Source: Capillidium heterosporum
Lineage: Eukaryota; Entomophthoromycota; Entomophthoromycetes; Entomophthorales; Capillidiaceae
DNA: 64,000 bases
Direction of reading: 5' to 3'
NCBI GenBank assembly: GCA_016630905.1
Contig: WBMQ01000002.1
Coordinates: 124,001 to 188,000 of the forward strand
The notes beneath the pieces were generated by a model. The model was not told where the DNA came from, searched no databases, and was given only the letters and a program-made list of their open reading frames with translations. Below, piece after piece: positions 49,986-59,985 of this stretch (the first letter of the stretch is position 1; each line of letters opens with the position of its first letter). The translations under genes and the position numbers were made by a program.

Positions 49986-51049
49986 ATGAAGCACAAGAAG
50001 GTTCCAGTAACCAAAGTTGACCGCAAGGAGAAGTTGAAGCGCAAGGGCGACCATCAGAAACTTATCAGCAAAGTCCATCTCCTAAACAAATTGAAACTCC
50101 AGCTTGATAATCCAAGTAATGACCACCAACAGCAGAACAGCATCCTCAACAAAGTCAAGGAGCTACAAGGTTTCGTGGACGATTTAGGTGGCTTAAACAC
50201 CTATCAACTCGCTTCCAAAGTTGGAGAAAAGAATTTGAACTCAGCATTCGTCTTAGAGCAAGTCTGTAAACATCAGTTTAAATGTTGGTTCTTGGAGTTG
50301 GTAAGTTTCTTTTATCATTTTTCATTTCAAATCTTTTGCCATTACTGCTTTTACTTATCCCACTATCTCATTTTTAAATCAATAGAACCGACCGATTAAA
50401 GTGTTAGATGTAGGTGCCTTGGCCGAAAACTACAAAGGCAACAAGTACTTGAAGGTAGAGGCTATTGACTTGAATCCTCAGCTACCTTCAATTAAGAAGA
50501 TGGATTTCTTGAACTATAAAGTCCCAAGTAAAGTAGAGGATAAGTTGGACGTAGTCTGTTTGTCTTTAGTTTTAAATTTTGTAGGATCACCACAGCTGCG
50601 AGGTAAAGTAAACATTTTCCTTTTTTTCGTTTAGAATTTTTGGCAACATTTAACCATCTTTTTATTTTGTAGGCGACATGCTGAAGAAATTACCCAAATT
50701 ATTAACCACTTATCTCCCTCCATCAGCTTCAACTGAAGAGCCCAACTCAACCGACGTCAAGAAGGTCCAAGATAAAGCCAAGCTCGAAGGTGGTGGGTTA
50801 GTCTTTATAGTTCTACCTAAACCTTGCTTGACCAATTCAAGGTATCTAACTTTGGAGAAGCTGGATAATATGATGATTGCTTTGAATTTTACTAATAGAT
50901 ATGTCAAGCATTCTAACAAGTTAATATATATACTGTACCAGTGGAATGGTGATGGGAGTGGTGATAGGAGTAAGGAGGTCGATGGAAAGTTTAATAAGGT
51001 ACTGTTGAAGGATGGAAAGGGTATGAACAACTTTTCCATTGTCCTGTAA
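49986..51049 (+). CDS. 25S rRNA adenine-N(1) methyltransferase (Bmt2-like)
   Basis: SAM-dependent Rossmann methyltransferase that makes m1A in 25S rRNA in the nucleolus. Three exons: 49986-50300, 50386-50602, 50673-51049, giving 302 aa. The basic start (MKHKKVPVTKVDRKEKLKRK) fits nucleolar targeting. The family block LGGLNTYQLASKVGEKNLNS precedes the SAM-binding strand IKVLDVGALAENY (motif I) and VEAIDLNPQLP (acidic end of strand 2). LDVVCLSLVLNFVGSPQLRG is the diagnostic Bmt2 motif IV region. LVFIVLPKPCLTNSRY matches the family LPLPCVxNSRY. The C-terminal loop has a Gly/Asp-rich insert (WNGDGSGDRSKE). Both introns have GTAAGT/GTAAAG donors. Confidence 0.88.
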
Positions 51050-52623
51050 TTTTAATATAGATAATATATACTTATTTCTTTAGAGCGTCAGTCTATTTCT
51101 TTTACGTTTTTTAGAATCGAATATTGGGCTAAATAGAAATCTTTTGATGGCTGTATATAGTAGTTTCTTGAAGATATATTTTTAAATAAGTTGGTCGTGA
51201 TTGGATACCTATGCTTTTGTTACTGTCTATTGGAACAAAGCTTCTATTCAAAGTATTCTGCAGCTATGTACTTTAAAGCTTTAATGCCAATATGTACGCT
51301 ACCCATATATTGCACTCTTTTTTATACAATCTATTCTAAATTGGTGCCTCCAATCTCCTTTTAAAACTACGTATTACAGACTTCAGCTTAACTTGGGTTT
51401 AAGAACTCGGTATATTTCTACCCTATTCTACACTAGTCCTTATATATAGCTAAATTGTACCACTACTAACAGATACTAGGCTGGTACTAGAGTTGACCAG
51501 TTAAAGTTTACAAGCTTTCAAGTCATAAATTTAATAACCTTAAACCAAAGTTATTAGACTTTATTCGAAGGAAGCTATTTTCAATTTATGATGGATTGAG
51601 TCTTTTTATTTAAATTGTCAGGTACTTTCATGCCAGATACACTTCCCAGTCCCTCACTTTGTAAATTAACCTAGAGCTGGATTTTATGTATCAAGCCTTA
51701 GGTTTAGGTTTTGAGTATGATATAATAAGCTTTCGAACTTTAAAATATAATTTGATTTTTATCATTCAAGCAGAGGTGATAGCACTACTTCAATAAACTC
51801 TGCCTTTTAAACTTCTGTCTTCTACTTGGCTGATAGGCATTAGTCACTATTTAGCTATATATCGTACATTTAGTGTGCTTATTACTAAGTTCAAATAGGA
51901 ACTTTAATAGCAGTGTCAATAACACACGTTTAGTTTTTGTCATGTTAGTTTGGATGTATATTTTACTACAATACACATGTAGTTACGATATGCGTTTACA
52001 TGGATACCCAAAGGGTAAGTACAGAATTTAGAAATATAGTAGATGAATTCATCCCTTTAAAACAAGTTATAAAATCAGTTGCCGATTTGAGAGTATACTT
52101 GAGAAATATAATGCTAGTGGTGATAGCACCAATCTAAAATTAAAAAATGTAGTACTAATTACGACTAGCGATTGAGTTATCTAAGATCTCTGGTATTGCA
52201 TTGTACTGGGGAGAGGATGTGTTTGTTAAGATCCAACATCTATCATCTCCTTCAACATACCAATCTAGTAAAGAGTTGAAATTTGAATTTGGAAACGAGT
52301 TGACCAGGGCATTACATTTTAACAGTACGAAGTATTTTGTATCATGTTGAGAATATGGGAGCATGTAAGAAAGAATTTGGATGGACTGTATGTATCCGAG
52401 TTATTGCTAGTTGAATAAATACAAGTAGCCTTGTAGCTTTTATAAAACTGTCATTATAAATCTTCATCCTCATCCCAAACATCAACGAACTTAGTAAAAC
52501 CAATCCCACATAAAAACCAAACCAAAGACTTGAAAATACAATTTAATAAACCCATCTTCACACATGTAGGTTAAGGGTCCTTGGGATAGGACTACTCATG
52601 GCCTCAAAATAAATTACATTAAA
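51050..52623. other. Long intergenic stretch, nothing firmly recognised
   Basis: About 1.6 kb. A 69-codon minus-strand frame at 52155-52364 (containing DWYVEGDDRCWILTNTSSP) has protein-like composition but no recognisable family and no promoter. It might be a relic. Confidence 0.35.
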
Positions 52624-52917
52624 CTAGCTACTTAAACTAGGGATCAAGTTGTATAAACCGGTGAAGGTGCCTTTGACGTACTCGGGTAGGTAGTTTACGG
52701 TAGTATAGAAGGAAAGCAAAACTCCAGTCAACACCAAACTATCTTTAGGAAAGTAGAAAAGAAAGTATTAATATTGAAATAAGAAATAGAAAGATGGTAA
52801 AAGATAAAACTTACTTATTATGTACTTCTCCCAAGGTTCCAACATGTAGATGGCGGTAGTCAATTCGTACTGGTAGTATCGCAAAGCTACCAACTCTCTA
52901 AATCCTTTTAAGCTCAT
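52624..52917 (-). CDS. Small subunit of serine palmitoyltransferase (ssSPT/SPTSSA-like)
   Basis: A tiny membrane activator of serine palmitoyltransferase, the first enzyme of sphingolipid synthesis in the ER. Two exons (minus): 52917-52815 and 52742-52624, 73 aa, the family size. Diagnostic motif YYQYELTTAIYMLEPWEKYI: human ssSPTa has WFYYQYLLVTALYMLEPWER. The intron join then gives NSLVLTGVLLSFYTTVNYLPEY, aligning with the family NS...YTGY...MPQH. One transmembrane helix spans the intron junction. I chose the Met before SLKGFREL rather than one 17 codons upstream, because the family begins there. A gene this small with an intron is easily overlooked. Confidence 0.88.
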
Positions 52918-53197
52918 GTTGTAGAATGTAAGTTGAAGTTGTTGATTAGGTGAAAGTAAGAGGCTCAAAAGAAAATGGAAATGGGAATTTAACTCCAGAG
53001 TTCTTCCAGTTTAGTGGATTTGTTCGGGGTAAATGAAGCATCCAAATTAATTTTCCATCTGTCCAATGATATGTTAGTATACACAATAAGCTGCACTTGA
53101 TTGGAATTCCAAGTCTAATATCAAGTTCCTAGCAGCTTTTCAAGTAGTTTTGGGAATTGAGAACCCAACTTTTGACAAGAAACTTCAAAAACTTACG

Positions 53198-53551
53198 ATG
53201 GAGCAGAGTGGTAGACGCAACCCCAGTGAATTCCTGACCAGCATCTTGGGCCAGCCGGTCTCGGTAAAGTTAAATTCGGGTATCGAATACAGAGGTAAAC
53301 TATAATTAACATTTTAAATTGTGTATTCATTAGTAAGGGTAGGTAGACTAGCTTGCTTAGATGGCTACATGAACATCGCTCTGGAGCAGACCAAGGAGTA
53401 CGTCAACAATCAATTTAAGAATGACTATGGCGACGCTTTCATACGTGGGAACAACGGTACCTACTTTTAATTGATTGATTGCAATGCTAACCTAATACTT
53501 TTTATTTCTGAATATTTAGTTTTGTATATCTCCCCTATGAACAAAGTTTAA
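53198..53551 (+). CDS. LSM6: U6 snRNA-associated Sm-like protein LSm6
   Basis: Subunit shared by the nuclear LSm2-8 ring (U6 snRNA) and the cytoplasmic LSm1-7 ring (mRNA decay). Three exons: 53198-53294, 53343-53456, 53520-53551, giving 80 aa. It covers both Sm motifs: PVSVKLNSGIEYRGRLACLDGYMNIAL (Sm1) and GDAFIRGNNVLYIS (Sm2, with the RGNN RNA-contact loop). The order and nearly every residue match LSm6 of animals and yeast. It sits 280 bp from the divergently transcribed ssSPT gene, so the two may share a promoter region. Confidence 0.95.
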
Positions 53552-54318
53552 GAGACAAAAAGGAAATTTGGTAAAGTTAGTTTGCTTTAGGTCGCTAACC
53601 CAACTCAACATAACGAAAAAGAATGTTTAGTAAATATCTTTCTATTTATCGATGCTTTCTTTGTTTTTACTCCTGTTACTTAAAGGCTTTAAATTTTACC
53701 AACAGTTCTTAAAGACAGCTGATATTTCGATGATTTGTAGTATTAAATAGAGATACTATATATAGCTCAGAGATGAGTAGAGATAGCCATATTGATTTCT
53801 GATAGTTTATAGCTTTTAAATGTTAGCTTATTATATTTAAAGGCTGATCTTGCATTCGCTTAATTTAGCGTATATTCTTAGTTATTACAACCACCAAATT
53901 TATTTGTTAAAGACGGGATACCATTTTTCTTAAATAGCTATATGTTCACTCATGAATGGAAAATGATTTCTATTGACTTATTACTTGTAGGGCTCAAAGA
54001 GGTTTAAAACTGGAGTAGATATATAATTCGTAAATAGTCAGTACCATATCTATCCTTTCAAATAGTCGAAATGTATTAAACATTGTATAGATAAAATTAA
54101 AGTACAGTATATATAAATGCTTGAAGATTTGAAACTTATGTATTTTAATTCCCTAACTAAATTATAAAAGCAAATTCCATCCTAAGCCAATTAATCTACA
54201 CAGTGTATACACAGTAACTTAAAGCGAGACAATGTGTATATACGAAAATAAAATATATTTATTGAAAACAGTCCCTTAAAAAGGATATGAAACTCGAGTG
54301 AATTTTACTGTAAAAATA
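53552..54318. other. Convergent intergenic region, nothing recognised
   Basis: Lies between the stops of LSM6 and the glutathione transferase gene; AT-rich, no gene seen. Confidence 0.5.
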
Positions 54319-55202
54319 TTAGCCCTGCGCATAGCTATCATACATATTATCGATGCGAGTAAACCAATCCAAAAGCACTGGCTCGGGGCTCTGAGTATCC
54401 AACAACGAAATACAGTTGTGGAAGTGGAAGGGGGCTAGAAGTTTCACCCACTTCAAAGTGCCAAATAGCACGTAGTCCGAGTAAGTAACTTTTTACAAAA
54501 TTGCATTTAGAAATAAATCTCAAATAATAAAAATTACCATCCTCTCCTTCCAAATAGGGTTGCTCCTTCAACAGCTCGTAGAACGGTATCAAAACCTTCT
54601 GGATGGTTGGGTAGATAAGCTCAGGATCGCCAGCGATATCGATTAAGGGTTTCTGAAACTGACGTTCTCGCTTCTCCTTGAAGTACACCTTATCCTCCCC
54701 CTCCAAGTTGTCGTAGATGTGGGTGACGCACAGCTGGAATAGTCCCGAAGCGTGAGTCAGCAATGTCTGTTCGATAAATTGGGAAAAATATAGGCTGTTG
54801 GGGAACAAACTAGGCCCTCCAAAGTTAAACTCAAGATAGATACATATATCTCTTGATTCAGTTATGACGTTCCCGTTGGGAAGTTGTAAAACGGGGGTGA
54901 GGGGTGGGTCTTTAAGCCTTTATTTTAAAAATGGAAAAGGCATTGAGGAATTAAAAAGTAATTTGGTATAAAAATTACGTTATCGTAGGTATAACTTTCT
55001 GAATTTCATTGAAGGTTAGATTTATTAAGACAAATGGGATGTTCTAAATAAAAGGTTAGATTCAAAGTATAGAATACAAGATGGATAGTTCAATTACCTT
55101 GTGTTTCAAAGCAAGCCGTACTCTCCACCCGAACGACGAAAAGTTGTGACTTTGAGGTCCATGTTTGTCAACCAAGTCATATAGTTTGATCTCTCTTTCC
55201 AT
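54319..55202 (-). CDS. Glutathione S-transferase-like protein
   Basis: Cytosolic GST fold, 239 aa, four exons (minus): 55202-55098, 55043-54979, 54917-54538, 54488-54319. The N-terminal thioredoxin-like domain has IKLYDLVDK, then FSSFGWRVRLALKHKNIPFVL, where the Ser/Gly-Trp-Arg pattern replaces the usual S-P-Y-C-W-R of this fungal class. PVLQLPNGNVITESRDICIYLE contains the cis-Pro before LQLP and the ES-R glutathione gamma-glutamyl contact. The helical C-terminal domain ends YSDYVLFGTLKWVKLLAPF. The last intron joins GEDV-TYSDY, matching the family GE.PSYADY block. Likely roles are detoxification or beta-etherase-like chemistry; the substrate is unknown. The catalytic Ser is plausible but not certain. 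Confidence 0.85.
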
Positions 55203-55810
55203 ATTTATCTGCAAGGTGAGCTTCACTAATCAGCTTTACAAAGTTCTAAACTAAACTGGATACATCATCCATCCGATTTCAAGGTTTTAGTCAACCTGCG
55301 GATTCTAGACAGAAAATATAAATGTACATTATTGGAAGATGTATTTGCATGATTCAATTATTAAATATAGTATAGTTTATTGGAAACTTTGTAGTATGAA
55401 AGAAAACCTCAGCACAAACATGAGTCCAAGAACTGAAATCATTGAAAGTCGACGTATGCTATATTCAATTCACCTCAGCCTTAATGGTAGGAAAATTGTC
55501 ATTCTAGTTGACCTCTTTATCAGAGTTTTGGGCCAGTCCGATCTTCAGAAGTTAATTTAATTAGGACGAGCTAAATCAATGCTCTCAAACAAAAGCAGTT
55601 ACAGTTACAGAGTTGGAGCCTTTTAGCCAAATTAGTTAGTTACAACTACAGACATATTTACTTGAATTAAAGCCAGTCTATATTCTTTAAGTCTTGTTTA
55701 CAATTATATTTTATCATAACATAGCTGACTACAGGTCTAAACCTATTTTAAAAATTATAAGGCTTAAGCTACAATCTCTTTCTTTCCAAAGCACCATTGC
55801 CAAAACGCCT
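55203..55810. other. Intergenic, upstream of dead transcription-factor copy 6
   Basis: No supported gene; a 73-codon plus-strand frame at 55339-55560 lacks any signature. The shared upstream block of the array was not found here. Confidence 0.45.
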
Positions 55811-57642
55811 ATGTTTAAAAGCTTCATTTTGAAAGATGGGATCGACTTTACACGTCCAGCTTACGACAACTGCTACGATATGAAGGCGCGATGCAATAGA
55901 GAGGCGCCATGTAAGCAATGTCAATTGATCCAAATTGAATGTAGAAGGATCGCTGACGAAAAGTGAGATAAAGTACAGCTGACGATGAAGACTTTTTGAA
56001 GCAGATATTGGTGCTGAAAAGTACATCTCAGACTCGCTCTGGATTAAGTAAAAATGTTTCTAATAGATCAAAAAAGCGAGCAAGTGGTGAAATTACAAAA
56101 GCTAACTTTAAGCTCACTGCATTTAAACACTCTACTGCTGGTACGTTGACCCAATACCGATTCCAAATCCACTTTACCGAACTCAAAATACCCAAGTTTA
56201 AGGCTCTACTGTTCACTATTGGACTGATACCTAACAACAGGCTGATGATTCCAAAATTCGACTGGGAAGATCTGCTACTCCTGCACAAAACGAAATTCCT
56301 GATATGCAATTACGTATTCATTCAAAATCAGGATCAAGTTACAAAGGAAGCAGTTGTACCAAGCCCAAACCTCAACCTCAAGTTGATGCTATTCACTACC
56401 AACTATGCTACTTACATCAGAGCCATTGACGCTTACTTTCGAAACCACAAAATCTTTCCAACTCTATTTACCAAGCGAAACTTTTTTTCTTGAGAGCGCC
56501 CCATATTTCTAAAGTATGCTGTGCAGTTATGTGGAACTGCTATCTTGGAAGGAAATACCGTAGTTGGCACCTTAGCCAAAGTGATAAAAAATTACCTCAG
56601 CAGGACATTAAAGAAACAGCTATGTAAGCCTACTTTAGCGCTGATGCAGAAATTGTGCATATTGAACTTGAGTATAATAAGGCTCAAATATACATCTCCA
56701 TCTTGTATCTCGGAAAACATCTTACCTTTAGCTTATCACCTAGACCTCCATATGAATCCTTCATGGTTTAAATTTAATAAGGATGCATTGTGCGAACGAT
56801 TCATGGCCTTTACTTCAATTTTAGCTATATTTGCGATCTTCGATACCAATATAGTTGTTGAGGATGGCCATCACCACTATAGTTTTAAGGTACTTTACAA
56901 CAATATGGATTTGAAAATATATCAAAATTTAGACGAAGTTGAAGATAAATTCGAAAACGGGATATTGATTGTAAGTTCCTTGAGGTACAACATTAGTTTT
57001 ATTCTACACAAGCTCCAGTACTACTTTATTTTATTTCATACTGGCGACAAGCATAATATCAGTAAAGGAAATATCCTGCAATATATTAATGGATTGAGAA
57101 ATCAGTTTAAGAAGGTGCTAATTGATACTGATCGAGATTTACAGGTTTAGAGAGAACAGTAAGTTTTCAGGGATCCAATTGTTAGACCAAAGGACACTCG
57201 CCCTCATTTCGATTACCCTACCTATCCCCTTTCAAGAACTAACAACGACATTTCCAACAAAGGTGTACACAAATAATACGGTTATGACACTTCAAAATCC
57301 TTCCTTATACAAGTTTGACCATTCTTTTCCAAAACCTATACCGAGTACTAATGATCTCGAACAGGGTAGAGATTTATGTATGAGTGTCTTCCAACATAAT
57401 TCCAATTTGAAAGATGAGCCATACTTCTTGATCAAAATATTTACTCTATTTATAGCCGTTGCCTTTCTGATTGAAAACTATCACAGCCATCCTAACCAAG
57501 CATCTTCTTTATAACTACTGGTTTAGAAAATTTACATGACATGAAAGAGATTCCAAACTTAAGTTCCTACGCTATGTCGAGCATCACTACTCTCCATATT
57601 CTGGCAAAAAAAAACCACATTGTACTTCCAATTTCACTTTAA
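55811..57642 (+). pseudogene. Zn(II)2Cys6 transcription factor, dispersed copy 6, decayed
   Basis: A sixth member of the regulator family, on the opposite strand and 12 kb from the array. It starts MFKSFILKDGIDFTRPAYDNC: the first zinc-cluster Cys is Tyr (AYDNC instead of ACDNC). The cluster otherwise reads CYDMKARC-NREAP-CKQC...IEC. TGA stops the frame at 55964. It resumes near 55990 (MKQILVLKSTSQ) through PKFKALLFTIGLIPNNRLM and FRNHKIFPTLFTKRNFF, then TGA near 56492. The frame reopens (MQLCGTAILEGNTVVG, KPTLALMQKLCILNLSII), with a frameshift near 57130 and a stop at 57514. The rest of the tail runs to TAA 57640-57642 (LAKKNHIVLPISL). Full length before decay and intronless like its relatives. 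Confidence 0.9.
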
Positions 57643-57835
57643 CCTATATTAATATACTGGATATTTACAAATATTATCAGTAATTGGGAATCCATTACTA
57701 AAGAAAGTGATTCTTTATGTATAGAGGATTTCTTAAGTTCAAGAGCAGAAAGGGAAAGTTTGTAAATAATATATATAGTAATTGTTTAGCTTTGTTGAAT
57801 GAGTATATCAAACCTAACTATAAATCTGATAAGAA

Positions 57836-58560
57836 TGTAGTAACCTTGGTCGCTACAATTCCTATTATTAGATCATTGTAAGGTCCAGGGAGATGCCACT
57901 GAATCCGACTAATGATAACATCATGCTGTAAGCTAATAACATAGTAGGTTAGAGAAGCGGAACTAAAATCTACCACTGCATTAGTGATAAAGGTTTGGAC
58001 TCTTCAGATGGCAGGTAAAGGAGGTACACCATAAGTAGCGCCCACACAATAGTGCTCAAGTCTCAGTTCCAGGAAGAGATAGAGGGGATGGATTGAGATT
58101 TGTGTGGACTGGAGCTGGGTAGGAAGGGACCTATCAGGTGGTGGTTGAACAACAGTCGATGTTGCAGTATTAGGACCAAAGATAAGAGTTGGCTGGCAGG
58201 TCAATGTTGGCTCGAAAGGGCTGATTATATTGGCAATATCAATTGCTCAAAGGAGGTGGGATCTAAGGGTAGCAAGGATCGTTAAAAGGTAATAGGAGCC
58301 TGAGGAGATAGGACTAAATTACATAGTAATACTATGCTGAAAACAAGGATATGGGTAAGGGACAAGACTTTATTCAGAAACTAAGAAACGAAATCAAGCT
58401 ACTGGGAGCAGCTAGGAGTAGCGAGGTAGAATATTGTCAAGATTCTGGCTTTGGGCAGTGACAAAGAGGTTTAAATACTTCTTTGATATCTTGGTTATGG
58501 CTATACCAAGAGAATCAGGTTTCCATTTGCAATTAACTACTCTATATAGTGGTTAGGCGT
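57836..58560 (-). mobile_element. TIR transposable element, copy 2 (one end missing)
   Basis: Same orientation as copy 1. Its left end is a well-kept terminus, TGTAGTAACCTTGGTC, nearly identical to the inverted right terminus of copy 1. The sequence GTAAGGTCCAGGGAG and the following 650 bp align with 28110-28855, including a broken version of the proline-rich ORF. The second segment of copy 1 is absent: copy 2 stops where copy 3 begins, so its right end was lost or replaced. Confidence 0.7.
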
Positions 58561-58564
58561 TTAT

Positions 58565-59322
58565 TGTAACAACAAAGGTTGTTAAAATGCTGATTATTAG
58601 GTCGTAGACTTATTACTCTGTTTTTCTTTTGCTACTTTCCTTACTAACTTCGATTTTCCAATCCTTACTTCATAGCTATTTTAGCCACCAATTCGCTCCA
58701 TATTCTAGATATCTTTGGTCCTCTTCATCAGTAACATAGCATCAGATCTTGGTATTTCAACAATGGTAAACTATCCTGTAGTCGTCGATATTACCATAGA
58801 CTTTTTCTGGTTAAATTTGGCAAAAAATTTAATCGATAAAGTAGTTAATTAAGGACAGAAATCTACTTCATTTAATATAGTTGTTGCCAAAAGGTCAAAA
58901 AGGTGTTTAAACCCTTCAGTTACTACCTAAAACTAGTATATTTGCAATGCTCCACCTTGCTATTCATAGCTGCCACCTACCCTCTTAGTCATAGCTGTTC
59001 TTCCCAATAGCGTGATTCTGTTCCCTAGTTTACGAATAAAATATTGTTCTTAGCAAGTCTCTTAGTTATTAGTATAATGTGACTATGTGATTCGAACTCT
59101 CTGTCCTCTCAGCTCGCTACATTTGACTTTCTTCGCTTCCCTTCGGACTTATCTTCTTTGAGTAATCCATATTATCGACGCAGTGATCAGCATTGGCTCT
59201 ACTTTCCCGATTTATTTTTTCATATGCTCCCATTATGACGCTATCATTAGTTGAATCCAACGGCACCCCCTGGGCTTTACATTAGCTAATTAATTGGAAT
59301 GTGTTATCTAAAGTTCAATTTT
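58565..59322 (+). mobile_element. TIR transposable element, copy 3 (inverted)
   Basis: Opposite orientation to copies 1 and 2. It opens TGTAACAACAAAGG and aligns over its first 45 bases, without gaps, with the inward-read right end of copy 1. It then matches the reverse complement of 28856-29155 (for example GTAGACTTATTACTCTG and TCAATCCTTACTTCATA-like runs). It continues as the reverse complement of the left segment (GGTGTTTAAACCC, GATTCTGTTCCCTAGTTT, CCTGGGCTTTAC). The far end, CTAATTAATTGGAATGTGTT to about 59322, is a decayed copy of the other terminus. The part that would hold the ORF is internally deleted. Confidence 0.65.
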
Positions 59323-59757
59323 ACCGATGTTTCGGACTAGCGACTTATAAAGAAATATAGAACTTTGGACTAAAACTAAATTGAAACTTCGCCTGGACTT
59401 ATTCCATATCGGTGATAGTTTACACTCCCCTATGTACAAATATTTATTTATGTAGCAGTATAATCTATGAATCACTCTCTCAAATTTGTGACTGTCCCGT
59501 TCTTAGCTATCAGTCTATATTATTTTAAAAATATTCAAACTTTTGGACAAGCAACCTGGATTGAAGCTATATCTTCACTTACCAAATGAGGGCATCATCT
59601 AATAAGGCAATCGTTTATCCACAGCAAGAAATCAAGGCTTGAGAATATGAAATAGATTTTTGATATTACACCTACGTACAAATGGCTTGATTTAAAGTAT
59701 ATATAGGATGAAATGTACCATCTTATTTCAAAAACAGCAAAAAACCTATTCAGCAAT
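59323..59757. other. Intergenic, promoter of the first small CBM gene
   Basis: Follows the inverted element copy. The only clear feature is the TATA box near 59697. Confidence 0.45.
59697..59705 (+). promoter_or_regulatory. TATA box of small secreted CBM19-like gene
   Basis: TATATATAG about 55 bp before the ATG at 59758. Its distance supports that ATG over the earlier in-frame one at 59713. Confidence 0.5.
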
Positions 59758-59985
59758 ATGTACTTTCCTTTTTTCTTCCTACTTGCCAGTTTAACTTTTT
59801 TCGCTACCTGCCAGATCTTGCAGAAAGTCTCTACTTGTAATAACGGGGATACCTATTGCGATGCCAAGTTAAAACGGGTCTACTACATCTGTCAGAACAG
59901 TCAGTGGCGCCTCAAAACCTGTGATTTGAGCTACATGTGTGAAGATACCAACGAGGTGAAGTGTGTCTTACCCGAACACAAGTGA
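59758..59985 (+). CDS. Small secreted Cys-rich protein, CBM19-like
   Basis: Protein of 75 aa from the Met at 59758 (an upstream in-frame Met at 59713 would place 15 residues before the signal peptide). Signal peptide MYFPFFFLLASLTFFATCQ. The mature part is a six-cysteine module: CNNGDTYC, YICQNSQWRLKTC, YMCEDTNEVKC, with the same Cys order and the central W as the chitin-binding module at the end of the chitinase at 44630-46048. It is more diverged than the copy at 63718 and lacks a catalytic domain. Likely an extracellular chitin-binding protein that shields or anchors the cell wall, by analogy only. Confidence 0.75.
   Translation: MYFPFFFLLASLTFFATCQILQKVSTCNNGDTYCDAKLKRVYYICQNSQWRLKTCDLSYMCEDTNEVKCVLPEHK

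Noticed and set aside
59080-59115. GATTCGAAC, resembling an inverted tRNA B box
   Set aside because: The possible A box is only about 20 bases away and no cloverleaf can be formed; it lies inside element copy 3.
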